Source: Whitmania pigra | Lineage: Eukaryota > Annelida > Clitellata > Hirudinida > Haemopidae | Direction of reading: 5' to 3' | Length of the DNA: 64,000 bases | Assembly (NCBI GenBank): GCA_021613335.1 | Contig: JAJTWR010000374.1 | Coordinates: forward strand, 587,001 to 651,000 | Part shown: positions 22,696 through 58,187 of the stretch, one piece after another | Layout of the letters: each line of letters starts with the position of its first letter | How positions within the stretch are numbered: position 1 is the stretch's first letter | Program-made: the position numbers and the translations under genes | Notes under the pieces: model-generated | What the model was told of the DNA's origin: nothing | Seen by the model: only the letters and a program-made list of their open reading frames with translations | Database searches by the model: none

Positions 22696-22724
22696 AGCAA
22701 ATGTTCAAAAAAAAAAAAAAAAAC

Positions 22725-23830
22725 CATTATTATCTTAATTACTTTATTTGCTGGAAGTTTGGGGATGAGATTCGTGAAATATTAACATGGACGATTTACA
22801 GCTTTTCGTTGGTACTGGTTTGAAAATTTGGCAAAGAAAGGTTTTAAGGGAGGAACCTTGCGGGGAATTTTAGAGTTTATAAATTAAATTAAGTTCAAAT
22901 TTGGTTTGGCGTAATGAATATTTAGGCATCTTGAGGCTTTATAAAAGTGGTTTATGAATGCTTTTATCGATTTGATTCTTAAGTGGTGACGTTAGAAGTT
23001 GAGTGAGTACTTTGATAAAGTTAAAGTTGATAGATTGTGTGCGACAATTCAAAATATAACAATTTATGACCCCTGTAATCGGCATACAGTTACTGATTTG
23101 TCTCACAGATTTCTAGGGAGCCGTTTTTGATTTGTCGCATTAACGACTCTGACTAGGAAGTAAATTTAATTAGTATTTTTTATTAAATGCGAATAAAGTA
23201 GGCTTCTAACCGGTAACATAAGGTTACTCGGTAAGGCCCATCCAGTGATGTCGTTGCTTTTGCAGTATCTTCTGCAGGTGCTTCGTATTTTGGACTCCGT
23301 AACGTAAAAGCCGGTAGGTAATATTGAGTTTTAAATGATTTAAGAATGATGATAAGAATGTTCGGAAGATTAGAATGTTCTGAATATAATTTTTAAGCAA
23401 GTAGTCATTGTCGGTGTGAAATGTTTTTGCTGCGAGCAAATGTTTCATCGATGGTTCGGTCATTCGGCAGAAAATAAATTTGGTCAAGTTTCAATGACAT
23501 TCATAATAAGTGTTTCTGAGCGATGTTAGAATTACTGATGGATCTCTTGAAATTAGTGATATTGCAACAACTCTGTTATCTACCTGTTCACCGTCAGCAA
23601 CAAGTTAATGTGTGTTTATTAACAATCATTTATTATTATTATTATTGTAACAATTTTAAAACTATTATAGGATTGGCTTTTTAGATTTCTGGTAGAGTAA
23701 CACTGATGATTGCATGAATAAATTGAATCTATTGGTTGGACAATAATAATAGTTATTAGAATGTAATATATGTTGGGAGAGAACTAAATATTTTCAATTT
23801 AATTATTTTATTATTTAGTTATTGTTGCAG
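22725..23830. other. MMADHC-ACAT1 spacer
   Basis: AT-rich sequence without recognisable genes. It must hold the ACAT1 promoter and any 5' UTR exon. An acceptor-like AG precedes the first ACAT1 ATG (23831-23840), suggesting an untranslated exon upstream. Confidence 0.5.
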
Positions 23831-23840
23831 ATCTGCAGAC

Positions 23841-28586
<4,746 letters not shown>

Positions 28587-28700
28587 TCTCCTTCACATCT
28601 CAAATTTGTGCCTTCTCTAATCGTGGCTGTTAAATGATTAATCAAGAAACTCTCTGTTGATATTTTTAGGTAGTTTTTAATGTCTAAACTATCATTTGAA

Positions 28701-28713
28701 AATAAACAATAAA
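28701..28713 (+). promoter_or_regulatory. ACAT1 polyadenylation signals
   Basis: Two AATAAA hexamers at 28701 and 28708, about 115 bases after the stop. Confidence 0.7.
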
Positions 28714-29141
28714 GTGCTAAGGTGACATTGCAGTTACTACAACAGATCAAAGATTATTTTTGGTATTGAGATTAATCAATCTGGGTAGATTTGTGGGGTA
28801 AATCGATATTAGACTAAAGGGCCTGCTAACTGAAAATAAAAATGAGTGGAATAAGTAAATCAAGCAGCAAACATCTCGAATTAAGTGATGACATGTTTTC
28901 AGCGTAACTAGAAGCAATTATTGTAGGTTAGAGTTAGTGTTAATATCACTTATCAAAAACTGTTACAATAATTTAAATTTAATTTTGAGTTGCTTTAATA
29001 AAATATGACGAAGCTTGAGTATCTAACAAGCCATCATTTTAATTTCATGACTATGTAAACAACAAAATTTGAAGCCCGGTTATTTTGTTTTTATTTCTTT
29101 GCTCGGAATTATTCTGTGTTGTTGCAAGGATTTTGTGCGCT

Positions 29142-30003
29142 ATGGAGCTCAGGAATAAAACTTTGGTAAAGTTTTGTTTCTTAAAATGTGTTTGATTGAA
29201 CTGACATTTACAAAAGAGTGTCCTAAACTTTACCTATATCTAAGTAGCAAATCGATGCCATCATCTATGCTTGCTATTTAAGACTTTGATGGGCTTGGAA
29301 TGCGAGCCTTAGAACCTTATGTTTTCTTGATTGCAAGGCAAGGTTTATGGCCTGAAACTAGCAGTTTGAGGCAATTGCAAGTTATAAGCACTGATTATCA
29401 TCTGTATCGACTAGTTGCATATTATTTAGATATATATTATTGTACAAGCTTTTATACACTTTTTTATTTGCAAAAGAGCAAGAAGAGAGAACTCTACACA
29501 ACCATTTTGGGGCAAAGTTTCTCACCATGCAACAAGTTCTTGGCTTGTTCGAGCCATCTGGGAAGGATTTCAGTGTTTCAGTCAGTCTGCTCTTAAGTGT
29601 TTTCAAGATTTCTCCTCTCAGTGCTCATTATTAAATAGATTGCATTGAATAACTGCTTAATATATTAAATTGTATATTTATTTTATTATTCCTGCTCAAC
29701 AATGTCATTTATTTAGTTTCCATTTTTAAAGCATAGCACCAACACTGACAGCTGAGCTAACTTCAGAGTCTGTAAATCCTTACTTTTCATTCGAAGGTGA
29801 GATTTATGAATTTTTAATCCAGTTTGAAATTATTAAGTTTTAAATTATCCAGTTTTAAAGGCAAAGGAACTTGAGTTATTTCAGTGTTCAATTTAAACTT
29901 GCTAGTGAAATTCTTTCTTGTGAATTGTTGGTGCATGCTAATGAACTTGCACTAAGTTGCTTCATATTGATGAAATGAAATTAGTTGGTATTAAAATTGG
30001 TTG

Positions 30004-30038
<35 letters not shown>

Positions 30039-32277
30039 ATAATAATAATAATAATTTAAAAAAAAAAAAACACCATTTTTAGTTCCTCAATGCGATCAGA
30101 TCCTATCTCTTACAAGCAGTCAGGAGCTTTTGGCTGGGTAAACTATTTTCATATAGTCTTAATGCAAATTAAGTAACGATAACAATATTATTGTTATTAT
30201 AATAAATGCCATATTTTGTTCTATTGTATTCATTAATTTTTTGTTCTATTGTATTCATTAATTTTTTGTTTTTTTTGTTTCAGTGGAAGCAGCAATGGTA
30301 ACATATACATATGGAACTGGTCTGATGTGATTGAGAAGGTTCATCCAAAGGATTTTGTTAATTAATTAATCAATTATTTGATAAATAATACTACTAATAA
30401 TAATAGTAACAACCTATAATATTAGGAAGCACAAATTTTATTGAATTATATTTAATAATTTCACACTGTTTTTTTTATTTCTCATAATTTTATCATTATT
30501 TATATTATTTAAATATTATTTAATTTGTTTCAATATTATTTGCCTTGCATGATGAGTTATAATCCTTTTTTTTTTGGTTGAAAAGTTACTTGTTTATTTG
30601 TTGATGATGATGATTCATTTGTTTTTACAGAAATCAGAGGATGTTGTCATATTTAGAATTCCATCTTCAAAGTGAGATTATAAAGTATAAAAATTATGAA
30701 TAATAGTAATAATAATAAAATAATAATAATAATAATAATTGTGATGCTGATAATAATAATAATATTAATAATGTTAACCTAGAATGTTATCTGAATATGT
30801 TCCTTTGTTTTTGGTTGTCATGGTAATGATGATAAATCAACAACAGTACTATTGTACGCAATAAGCAGTTAGAGAATACATTTACAGGCTTTTTTAACTT
30901 AAGATTGATTTTCAGCATCTTCAACAGCTGCTCAGAGATTAACTGTGTGCACTTCTCAGATGACGTGAGTGATGGAATTAATGAGCGTCTAATTAATTAT
31001 TTATGAACTTTTGAATGATTTACGAGTAGTTTAACATTTGTAAATAATGCCTTAACCGGCTGCACAATGTGTTAATCAGATGTAGGTCGCGATGATGTGA
31101 AATGTGTGGCAAAGCAATCATTCTAATGATGACAATAATAATAATAATAGTAGTAATAATAATAATAATAATATTTGAAGGGTACAAAGCTCTATAGTGG
31201 CGGAGGGGATGGTCTGATACACGTGTGGGATGTTGCAACAAAAGAACATTTGGTAAAATTACATTTACTACTTGAAATTTTGTAATTTTATTAACTTATA
31301 CTTGTAATACTTATAATTTTACTTATAATATTTATAATTGTATAATTTTATTTACTATTTGTTTTCATTTATGTTTTCGATTTCAAGATAGTTTTCATTG
31401 AAAACTTTATAAATCAAGCAATGGAGTTTTTATTAATAATCGGTAATAATAATAATTTATGAATGCTTATTTTTAATACTCAACGGGAACATAACTTAAA
31501 CACGTTGAACTGATACATAATGCAATAAATACAAAAAGATGTAATTACACCCTTCTGTTATTAATTTATCCACACATCTTTTCGTTATTAATGTAAACAA
31601 GTCCTTCTGCTTGTTGGAATCTCAAACATGTTAATCTTTAATCGCGCTGCTCTCGAAAAAATCTTGATTTATTGTCCGAGCGTAGGCAACATGTGCCATG
31701 TTTTTTTTTATGACTTCATAGAGTAACTTACGAAACACGAGCAAAACTTCTTCAAAACTTTTTCTCTCATTCTTTTGCAGCACAAACTGCAAGGTCACTC
31801 TGACAGCGTTCTGTGCATGGACGTGACATCTCAGAAGATATTTTCCGGATCCGAGGACGGATTCGTAAAAGTTTGGGGTAAAAGTGGCTCGTCATTGGAA
31901 AAACTCTTAATTGTCATAATAAATCAATGTTAAATGTAACTTTTGTTGATAACAGTATGAGTACAATAGTAATTATAACACTTATGAGAACAATAAATCA
32001 TTGGAGTGTAATAATAAATTTAATATTGATAAATGATTTAAGTTTTAATAATCTTAATAAATGATTTGCCATCAGAAACAAGAACTGGAAACTCTCCAAT
32101 CCGTGAAATGCTCCCATCGAGTGACAAAAATTGTTCAAGGGAGCACCTTGGTAAATGGATAAAATGCCTGACTGTTGTACCTGGCAGAGATTGGATTGTA
32201 AGACCCAGACTTTTGAAATGATTTTGGTCTCACACTTTCATAGGATGTAACTGCTTGTATTAGTTGAGTTGTGTGTA

Positions 32278-32326
<49 letters not shown>

Positions 32327-32903
32327 TCAACTATTTGGCAGGTGTGTGGGGGTGGACCACACCTGTCCCTGTGGCACGAGGATTACAAAGCATCCCTGTG
32401 CACCTTCGTTGCCCCGGATGTACTCTTCAATGACGTCATCCATGATGATGGAATGGTAAGAACGTGCAGACTATTTTTTTATCACCATCTTATTGCGCAG
32501 TTCCTTATTTTATCATTGTAGTTAGATTTTCATTTAAACATTAATTGAATGGATCTTTATCTTATTATAATAAGTTGTCATTTCAATATAATTAGATTTT
32601 CACTTAAATAATGAAACATTACCGACAGATTATCTCCGGAGGCAACGAAGCGATGGTTAGGCACTGGTCCATCAATGGCAAGGAGGAGGCTTGCGTGCCA
32701 TGCACTCCGACCAATGTGTTTAGCATCACCGTCAACAATGCAAATAAACTTCCAAAGGTAAGGAAAGTGAATGTTTTTTTTTGAATTTATTCATTCAATA
32801 AAGTATGGAATATTTCCAGATACTATCAGTTGCTGGAAACTGCAACAAGATCGATATCTGCACAAACTTCAACTACAGAGCGTTTTCTCTACAAGTCGTG
32901 TGA
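29142..32903 (+). CDS. THOC6: THO complex subunit 6 (THOC6), WD40 protein, about 336 aa
   Basis: THOC6 is a WD40 subunit of the THO/TREX complex that couples transcription and splicing to mRNA export. Exons: 29142-29165, 29477-29580, 29732-29796, 30083-30137, 30284-30338, 30631-30671, 30916-30964, 31181-31252, 31781-31877, 32076-32197, 32342-32455, 32629-32757, 32820-32903; phases join throughout. The propeller repeats show as GSNGNIYIWNW, GGGDGLIHVWDV, GSEDGFVKVWET, CGGGPHLSLWHED and GGNEAMVRHWS. Family-specific blocks include GQSFSPCNKFLACSS near the N-terminus, GKWIKCLTVVPGRDWIVCGG, and the C-terminus NFNYRAFSLQVV (human NLGYRAFSLSF). Length is close to human THOC6 (341 aa). The short first exon (MELRNKTL) is the least certain part. 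Confidence 0.93.
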
Positions 32904-32979
32904 TAAAAATTACAATAGCTTGCAGACCGATAAAATACTTATTTTTTTTTCTTTAAATAGAACGCGCTTCTGAAAAAAA

Positions 32980-32985
32980 AATAAA
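32980..32985 (+). promoter_or_regulatory. THOC6 polyadenylation signal
   Basis: AATAAA lies 77 bases after the stop. The next gene is convergent, with its stop at 33433, leaving about 530 bp between the two stops. Confidence 0.6.
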
Positions 32986-33432
32986 GTAAATTTAAAAAAA
33001 AATTATAAAATGTCACAAAACACGTCACATAGAATACGAATGTTTATGTCGTGGTCCTTCGATTACATCCTTTGATCGATTCTGTACTTATCGACGTCGA
33101 ATGTGCGTCCTGTAAATGATAATTTATTTTTAAAAAAAATGATTAATAGAATGACGAAGAACGATCAAACGATGGCAAAATTCAAATTCATCGAGTTACT
33201 CGGAAACTAGCGAATGCAGGTTTAGGAAGTTCCTTAGCTCAGTTCAATTTATTGCGCCTCGATATCATGTAACGCGCCTCTCATCGGAGCCATCGGAATG
33301 TTGTAAATCAATTCTAATGGATTTCTCATGAGTCACTAAATCCCGGTAAACAAGCCTGCGATACATTAGAAACTTCATGAGGAAATGTTTCAATCCCAGC
33401 CAATGATTCAGCTAGCAGCACCCAAAAAATAT

Positions 33433-45979
<12,547 letters not shown>

Positions 45980-47076
45980 GCTGGCTTCAGACGCAATCAG
46001 AACTCCTCCATCATTTCGTTTCTTCTTCAATTTCTTCTGTTCACTCTCGCGCTCAAACTCTCTCGTGGCTCGCAGACTGTAGTAGTTACTTACCACCACA
46101 TGCGTGCATTTTATCATCGGTCGCAATCTTCTCTACGACACCCTATGCATGCTATCCGTACCCATCCATGTTCATTATTATTACACTATTAATACGTTAC
46201 TATTACACTATTAATACATTATTATTATACTATCAATATATTACTATTACACTATTAATACATAATTATTACCATATCTCTCTGTGCACCCTTTTATCTT
46301 GCCTCTTTGCAAGAATGAAGTTTTGTTTTAAATTGTTAATCTAAAAAATGATTTTAATGTCTAAGCTAATATTAATAATAATACTATCAATTAATTATTG
46401 TTTACAAACGACGATTTCTACGCTGACCACGTTAGGACTGATGGCCAGTAATTCACAGGCAGTGAGATGAGTGTGGAATAAAGTTTTGCTCGGAGAGATA
46501 AGGCGGGTGCATACCTCCCGTATCTTTCTCTCGTTCGAAAGGTCAAGTGCTCTCTTTATACAAACTTTTATTTATTTTGTTTTGTTTTTTGTTTTTGTTT
46601 TTTTTTTTTTTTAGATCGTTCTGTTCTTTGTTGGGAGAGTGAGTGGCTGTTGTTTTGTAATCGTTTGCGAGATGCCACTAAAATTTTCAAGTAGTTTAGA
46701 TGTGTCGTTCGCATAAATCTTAGACAATCTCCGTGGTTATTGGTAGAAAGTTTATTTTCTGCAGGTTTAGAGAGTCGTGTTTCAAGAGCGTACGCAGTAA
46801 GTTCTAAGTGCGCGTATCGAATAGTATCGAATATTCGTGCATTCATAAGCAAGTTTGTAAAGTTATCTTCAGTTAGAAGTCTTAAAAGGACTTTTTTGTG
46901 TATTTCGAGGAGATTCTCAGGATTAAAAAGAAAAGCTGATCCGAAGCCATCAACTGTCGCAACTTCTGAGTATGAATTGAGAAAATGGAGTTTCCTGTTT
47001 TTTCTAAAAATTCAACGAAATGTTTCAGCATTAAATTCCCTAAATTCAACGCACATAATCATCATCATCATCATCA
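45980..47076. other. Spacer between ADGRL 5' end and GluN1 3' end
   Basis: Holds the ADGRL 5' UTR/promoter and the GluN1 3' UTR (minus strand). A minus-strand AATAAA is readable at 46567-46572. A TTAATAC/ATTATTA tandem stretch lies at about 46180-46265. The 126-aa plus-strand frame at 46740 has no homology I recognise and overlaps the expected GluN1 3' UTR. Confidence 0.5.
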
Positions 47077-50000
47077 TCATATTTTTTTTACTTCAACGTG
47101 ACTCCGCCATCGTTCCGTGACTTTCTTGGCGATCTCCAGTTCCTTCTCCTTGAAGCGTCTGTGTCTCTTGTAAGCGATTTCAATGAAAATGATGAACACG
47201 CCTGCTATTATACCGCCAGCCACCATGAGAAAGACGCCTGTCATCAGCAATAGGTGGAGTAGCATTATATATTTTTTTTCTTCTTCGTTTTAAAATGTTT
47301 TAAACGTTTTACAAAACGAAAAGTTAATAAATGTTGGAAATGTGTATCAAAATAAATCAATGGTAAGTATACCAGCCATGTCGGTGAGACCGAGGGTTGC
47401 TGGGGTGATATCCCTCTCGGGACACCTCGTGTCTTTGATTAGGATCCACTTTCTTTCCAATTTCTCCAGGATTCCGTCTGTCAATTAACGATCCAGAGTT
47501 TTTACTCTGATCAGTTCCGATGTTGTTCTCATTATTTTTTAGTAACGCTGTATTAATAACATTGCAAAAGCCCGTTCGGCTTATTTGAATAATCATGTAG
47601 CAGCCACCATAAAAATCTTTTTGGACCCACTGTCATGTCCATGTCAAAAAAGGCAAGGTATTTCAGGCAAGAATCTCACCTTCATGCAGAGCGAGGATTG
47701 CAAACGAGACTTTATCAGTCCAAGGGCTGTCCTTCCTCAGAGCCACCCCGTACCCCGATCGACCGAAGGAGTCGCCCGTCGTTGTGAGGTCGCAATCGTT
47801 CGCAGCTTCGTATTCGAGCCTCGAGGCGTCCCAAATGAATGCCTGTAACTTTCTGCTCGAATTAAAACAATTCAAATTATGCTCTACAAAATATGAATAG
47901 CATTGTTACACAAAATATGGTTGATATATAAAATATGGTATTATACAAAATATGGCGTTTATACAAAACACGATAATATTGTACTTAAGAATGTCTAAAA
48001 TGTATCACCCTTCCTTGACATCCTGTATTGCTCTCTCGACGGAGTCATAGTTGTGCTGCTCCATGATTTTGTACAAACTCGACAATTCCACCTGCCTCTT
48101 GAAATACTGTGCCACGATACTGTTCTTGATCGTCGCAAACTTGAAGTTCTCGTGCGGGTTTCTCAGCTGAGCGAGTTTTTTTTAAACATTTTTAACAAAT
48201 CGATAGAGAAATACACAATTAAATGTACTGATGACTCATAAAATGAATCATTAAATCAATAATGAATCACCAATAATGAATCACCAATAATGAATCATTC
48301 CCAAGCATTTGTCTTACATAAAACTATTTCATGCATCGGTGCCTGTGACTCTAAGCACATATAACGCTTTATAAATTAATTAATTATTATTATTATTATT
48401 ATTTTCCACAAATTCCCCCCAAAGCACTCTGCTCACCCTCGCGTCGTCGACCCCCGATATCGACACCTCGGGTCTGTCGAGCACCAAAAATGCGGCCAAG
48501 TTGGCAGTGTACGATGCCACGATGATCATTGCAAATCCTGCCCAAACCATCCCCAGAACTCTGGCACTGAAACTCCTTGGTGTCCCTTGAGACGAGATCA
48601 ACTTTATTTGGATTTGTTGGTTTTATTTTAATTTATTACGACTTTTATAATGTAACCGAATCTTACATTATTAACTGGATGTTATATGTTTATAGGAATA
48701 TGATATATGTTTACAGAATGTAAATTGTACAAATCACAAAACATCAGTGAAATAAATACAGCAATAAAACAAAATAAATTAAAAATAATAATAACAAATC
48801 TAGCATTAAACATAATATTAATAATACCAGATTCAGCAAAATTCTTTTTGAAAAATTAGTAACAATAACAACAACAATACCTTCTCCAATGCCACTGTTA
48901 AGAAGGACTCCCCAGGCAAACCACATGGCACTGGACAGGTTGAGTGCGTCCTCCTCCGTATCGTCGCTCTTCCCCAGTTTGAACCTCCCGAACGGACTGA
49001 ACCGGTCCAACAGGTACAAAATCAGAGCCACCACGTGGACCGAGAGGCCCACGAGAATCCACAAAGTTTCCTTGAACGGTTGAAGAAACGACGAAAGACT
49101 GAACTCCTTCCTGTTTTGCTGGTTTGTCAAAGTTGATATTTGATTTGTTTTCAACATCTGCATTCGAATCTAACGAATAAAATTCATAACATTCGTTTGA
49201 ATTTAGCGTGCGATAATTTTACACGTCATTTTTAGCCATGTAAACTATTAAAAGCCCTTTGATCTTGTTTGAAATATAAATAAATAAATAAATACATAAA
49301 ATAAACCAAATATTATCATTTGGCAGTTCAATAATATGGAGTTCTTCTAAGTACTAAGAATACAGTGTGTGGAAATGCCAGGTTAGTACCTTCTTGACCA
49401 GAATTGTGAGTCCCTGATACTTGAAGGGCTTCGAGAAGTCGATAACTTCTGCTCTTCTCGGGTTGATGGTCAGAGGTGCAACCACCATGTCTGCCTTCTC
49501 GTCAACCAATTGATCGACCAACCCGTTCCCGTCCTGAAGACGTTAGAGCTAACTACTCAACTACTTTGTTATTATTATTATTTATTATTATTATTCGTTA
49601 ACTAGTTAACTACTTAATGAATATTAATAGCAACTAAACTAAAGTCATTAATATTAACAACATTCCTACGTAATGTGATTCAGCAAAATATTTGTAGAAC
49701 TTTTATATTCTTTTAATTTTTTAATCCCACTCAAAATAAAATTTTGTTTTTGAATTTACAAACATCCCTTTGATGTTTCAAACGAAATCCATGAGTTCCC
49801 TACAGATTGCTCGATGATATTCACAAATGTTTTAGATGAACCGATGCTTTAGCAATTTAAGCAATTAATTTCAATTAATTAACTAAGCTTAACTTAGCTG
49901 AAGATATTGCTGAAGCGCACAGGTCTGGTTACAGATAGGTATTTTATTTAAAGCTAATTTCATAACGGGATGATTTAGACATTCGTGACCAAGTAATATA

Positions 50001-52065
50001 TTGAAAATTAAAAGTATTGAGCTAAAGGCATTGAACATCCAATTAAGTAATACTTAATTAATTAATACACCGACAGTTAAAGGTATTAAGCTGAAGGATT
50101 GGACAAACCAATTTTTCTTCACTTTCATAAAAAATATTCTCCTCCTCCAATCGAAGATCAAACGTGAAATTTAGCTCCTTCGACAGCAAGACCAACAGGT
50201 CGATGGCGTATCCGTAGCAACAATGTAATCGGTCTGCAAAAGAACATTATTATGCATTGTTGCTTTATCCGACGATGCTGACGATGAATGTCTAGCATTT
50301 TTTAAAAAGGTCATCTGAGTGTTACCATCCTTGGAGAACTTGCAAGGGTAGCTCTGCTGTCTCAAGTTGCAAGTGGTGTTTGTGGTTAACTTGTGGACGA
50401 ACGGTAACGATTCAATCGTGACCACCTGGAATCACGTGCTTCGATTTATAATTAGCATATTAGTTTCACCTTGCAACTAAATGTTGTTTAGGCTTATTAT
50501 TATTGATATTACAAGGGTGTCTCGTTACGATGTTAGAAGCAATTTTTACTTCACCTCGAGATGAGATGCATGAGAGACTTTTAGAGATTTTGGAAACTTG
50601 GCCAACCACTTGTCGACATTGGCCTTCATATTTTTGTGCCAAATCTAAAATCGGAGACGATGACGTTAGAATGGAACAAAAAATATTTTAGCAAAATGTG
50701 CCAATTACGCTCGAAGAATTTTGGAAGTCGATCTTCAGAGCCTCGAAAATGTTGTCGTAATACTTCGACGATCGTTTAAATAAATCTTCTGCTATGCTTC
50801 GAACGAAGTAAAAAGTATTAGAAAACTCCCACCAATGCATTTCAGGTAATCCGAACAAATTTATAACTGATAATCAGTGAATACTCAAAAATAACTTCAA
50901 TGAGTTGGTATTATTTGATGAAAATGAATATTACAGACTTACTTAGTTGATATCATGCTGCAATTTTGCAAAGTGAGATATTGCTTCTTTGAATGTAAGA
51001 CAGAAAAATAAGATTCCATTATCAAGTCCATGCTCCTGTTAAATGAAAAAAATTTCTTGGAAACAGTTTTTAATCTGCCGAAGGAAGTCATTTTGTTTGA
51101 ATTTGTAGTTTTTGAAGGAATCCACAGATAATTTGGATAAGTCATGTTTAACTTGGCTGCCTCCTCCATAAATTTTGTAAATTCTTCATTTCTGACAATC
51201 ACAAATTAGGCTTGACATTTATTTTATGACCATTGTCGACAAGCTTAATAACCAACTTAGGCCAAAATAATCCCACATATAATCACCCTGCTAAAACTAA
51301 GATGACACTGGATAAAGAAGACTTAATCATGAGAAGCATCTCCACAAAATCATTATCTTCTGTAAACTCGATGTCATTTTCAATCTGTTTAATTATTTTA
51401 TGAGATCAACTAAAACAGAAGCATTAAGAGTTAAGGTTCACTAAAATATTCATTCTACCTCAATGTAATCATCCCCTCGAATCATGTCAAACAGATCCAA
51501 ATTGTCCCGGCCTTCCTCGTGCAAAACCACCACACGGTTCAAGTTTTGAGACTGAAGAAACATTTTCCAAGCAGTCAGCTCTTCAAAGAAAAGCACCTAA
51601 AAGTTGCAAAAATATTTATCACACATTACTACTCGTCAAAATTTATGAAGTTACCTTTTTGTAGAACATGTGATCATCAGAGATTCCGAGCAGTGGAATG
51701 TCATAAAAATTGTTCATTGATTTCAAAACTTGTGATGCCAAACCAAATTTTGGAAGCATGAATTTTGGGCTAACAACTGATGCTAATGCTGTCTTATTCT
51801 TTAACTCGTCATTCATCCTCTTTAACAAGTTCATAGCATTTCCTTCATAGATTACTTGAGATCCGTGCAGCAAAATATTATTTCCTTGAAGCTTTTGCTG
51901 GGCATGTTTCATAGATGCGTTCAGCACATTTTGAAAATAAACAATTTCCGTATCATTCTGAAACACTGTTATAATAGAGAGATGACATTTGTGACACCCA
52001 TAACAATTGAATAATAAACTTAAGCTAAATACGAAGAAGGAAAAATCCCTTGCAATCATCTCCAT
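47077..52065 (-). CDS. GRIN1: NMDA-type ionotropic glutamate receptor subunit 1 (GluN1), 15 exons
   Basis: GluN1 is the obligatory, glycine-binding subunit of NMDA receptors. Exons (minus strand): 52065-51655 (Met and signal peptide, [17 protein letters not shown]), 51596-51459, 51384-51287, 51191-50943, about 50866-50709, 50644-50555, 50425-50326, 50233-50109, 49533-49390, 49157-48881, 48585-48437, 48166-48009, 47852-47680, 47477-47373, 47237-47077. The junction of exons 4 and 5 is one base out of phase as I read it. Family blocks: [30 protein letters not shown] (ligand-binding S1), [20 protein letters not shown] (M1), [15 protein letters not shown] (pore with the N-site Asn), [17 protein letters not shown] (M3 gate), [13 protein letters not shown] (S2 with the ligand-binding Asp) and [15 protein letters not shown] (M4). 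The cytoplasmic tail is short. Exact C-terminal and pore matches make GluN1 rather than GluN2 clear. Confidence 0.92.
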
Positions 52066-53129
52066 GCAAACCGCCCTAAACAAATCTCCGTTAGCGAAAG
52101 TTCATTATCATTTCAGCTGATGGTCACGAAATAATTATCATAGAAAATCGAAAGAGCTCTCTAGGCCATTTACAATGTAAAAATATCTTTACGAATATTA
52201 AATTCAAGTCAAATCCTGTAATATTCAAGTAGGTGTCAAATACTTGAAATTTAATTTATTTTATCGACCTGGTGAATAAATTTATAATTAAGTGTTACTT
52301 AAGTTGATAACTAATAAGCCAAACTCAAGCACGGTAAAATAATTTCATGATATATGCTTTTAGGCTATTTAGATTAGTAAGAGTCTCCCACTTTCACGAA
52401 AACAGTGACAAGATTGCTTCACCATAGCAAAAGAAAATGGCTTTGGATTATAATGTGATGAATTAAGTGATGGCATTACAAACATAAATAGGACAGGGTC
52501 GTTCAAGTTGACTTCAGATGATAAACTTGTGAATCAACTCCCTTAATAATTCTTATAAAACTTCTGTCATTTTGGACTCCAGCTTTCTGTAGCTGATTAG
52601 TCAAAAGACTATATTCGGAGCCAATCACAACTACACTTTAAATGTAAAAATATTTTTTTTTTTAAATTATAAAATAAAGTAACATCAGTATAGGAAGCTG
52701 GAAAATATCGCAAGCCAAATTACGAAATTTGTTTCTTACGCAATTATGTTAGTCTTCATAGAGAAACTATTAAAAAAATGTGAACATGTTTTAGAATCAT
52801 ATTTTGTCAATTGTCAATAATGAAACTCGATATGCAGGGACGTTATTTGAGTTCTTTTCAATTTCTAAAAAATTTATTTGTAATAAATTCTCATGCTTAA
52901 TTAATGAAAAATAAAATTCACAAGGAAAAGCCGAATTTAGCGACGGCTCAATTGACTAAAGCAGGAACAAAGGGATTACTCTTTATTGTGATTTACGACA
53001 GTTTCACCACGAAGAAATTAATACAAGACAATTTTTTTTCAATAAAATAGCGGCATCTAAAATAAAATCTAAAGGTACAAAAGTTTAAAACAGTAACAGT
53101 ATTTCTTCAGACAAGAGCTGGCTCATTCG
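52066..53129. other. Spacer between GluN1 5' end and lachesin-like 3' end
   Basis: AT-rich sequence with no gene or repeat family recognised. A minus-strand AATAAA at 52987-52982 is the likely polyadenylation signal of the lachesin-like gene. Confidence 0.5.

Positions 53130-58187
<5,058 letters not shown>

Noticed and set aside
46740..47120. 126-aa plus-strand frame
   Set aside because: It overlaps the GluN1 last exon and its expected 3' UTR on the opposite strand, ends in an ATC-repeat Ile run, and shows no recognisable domain.
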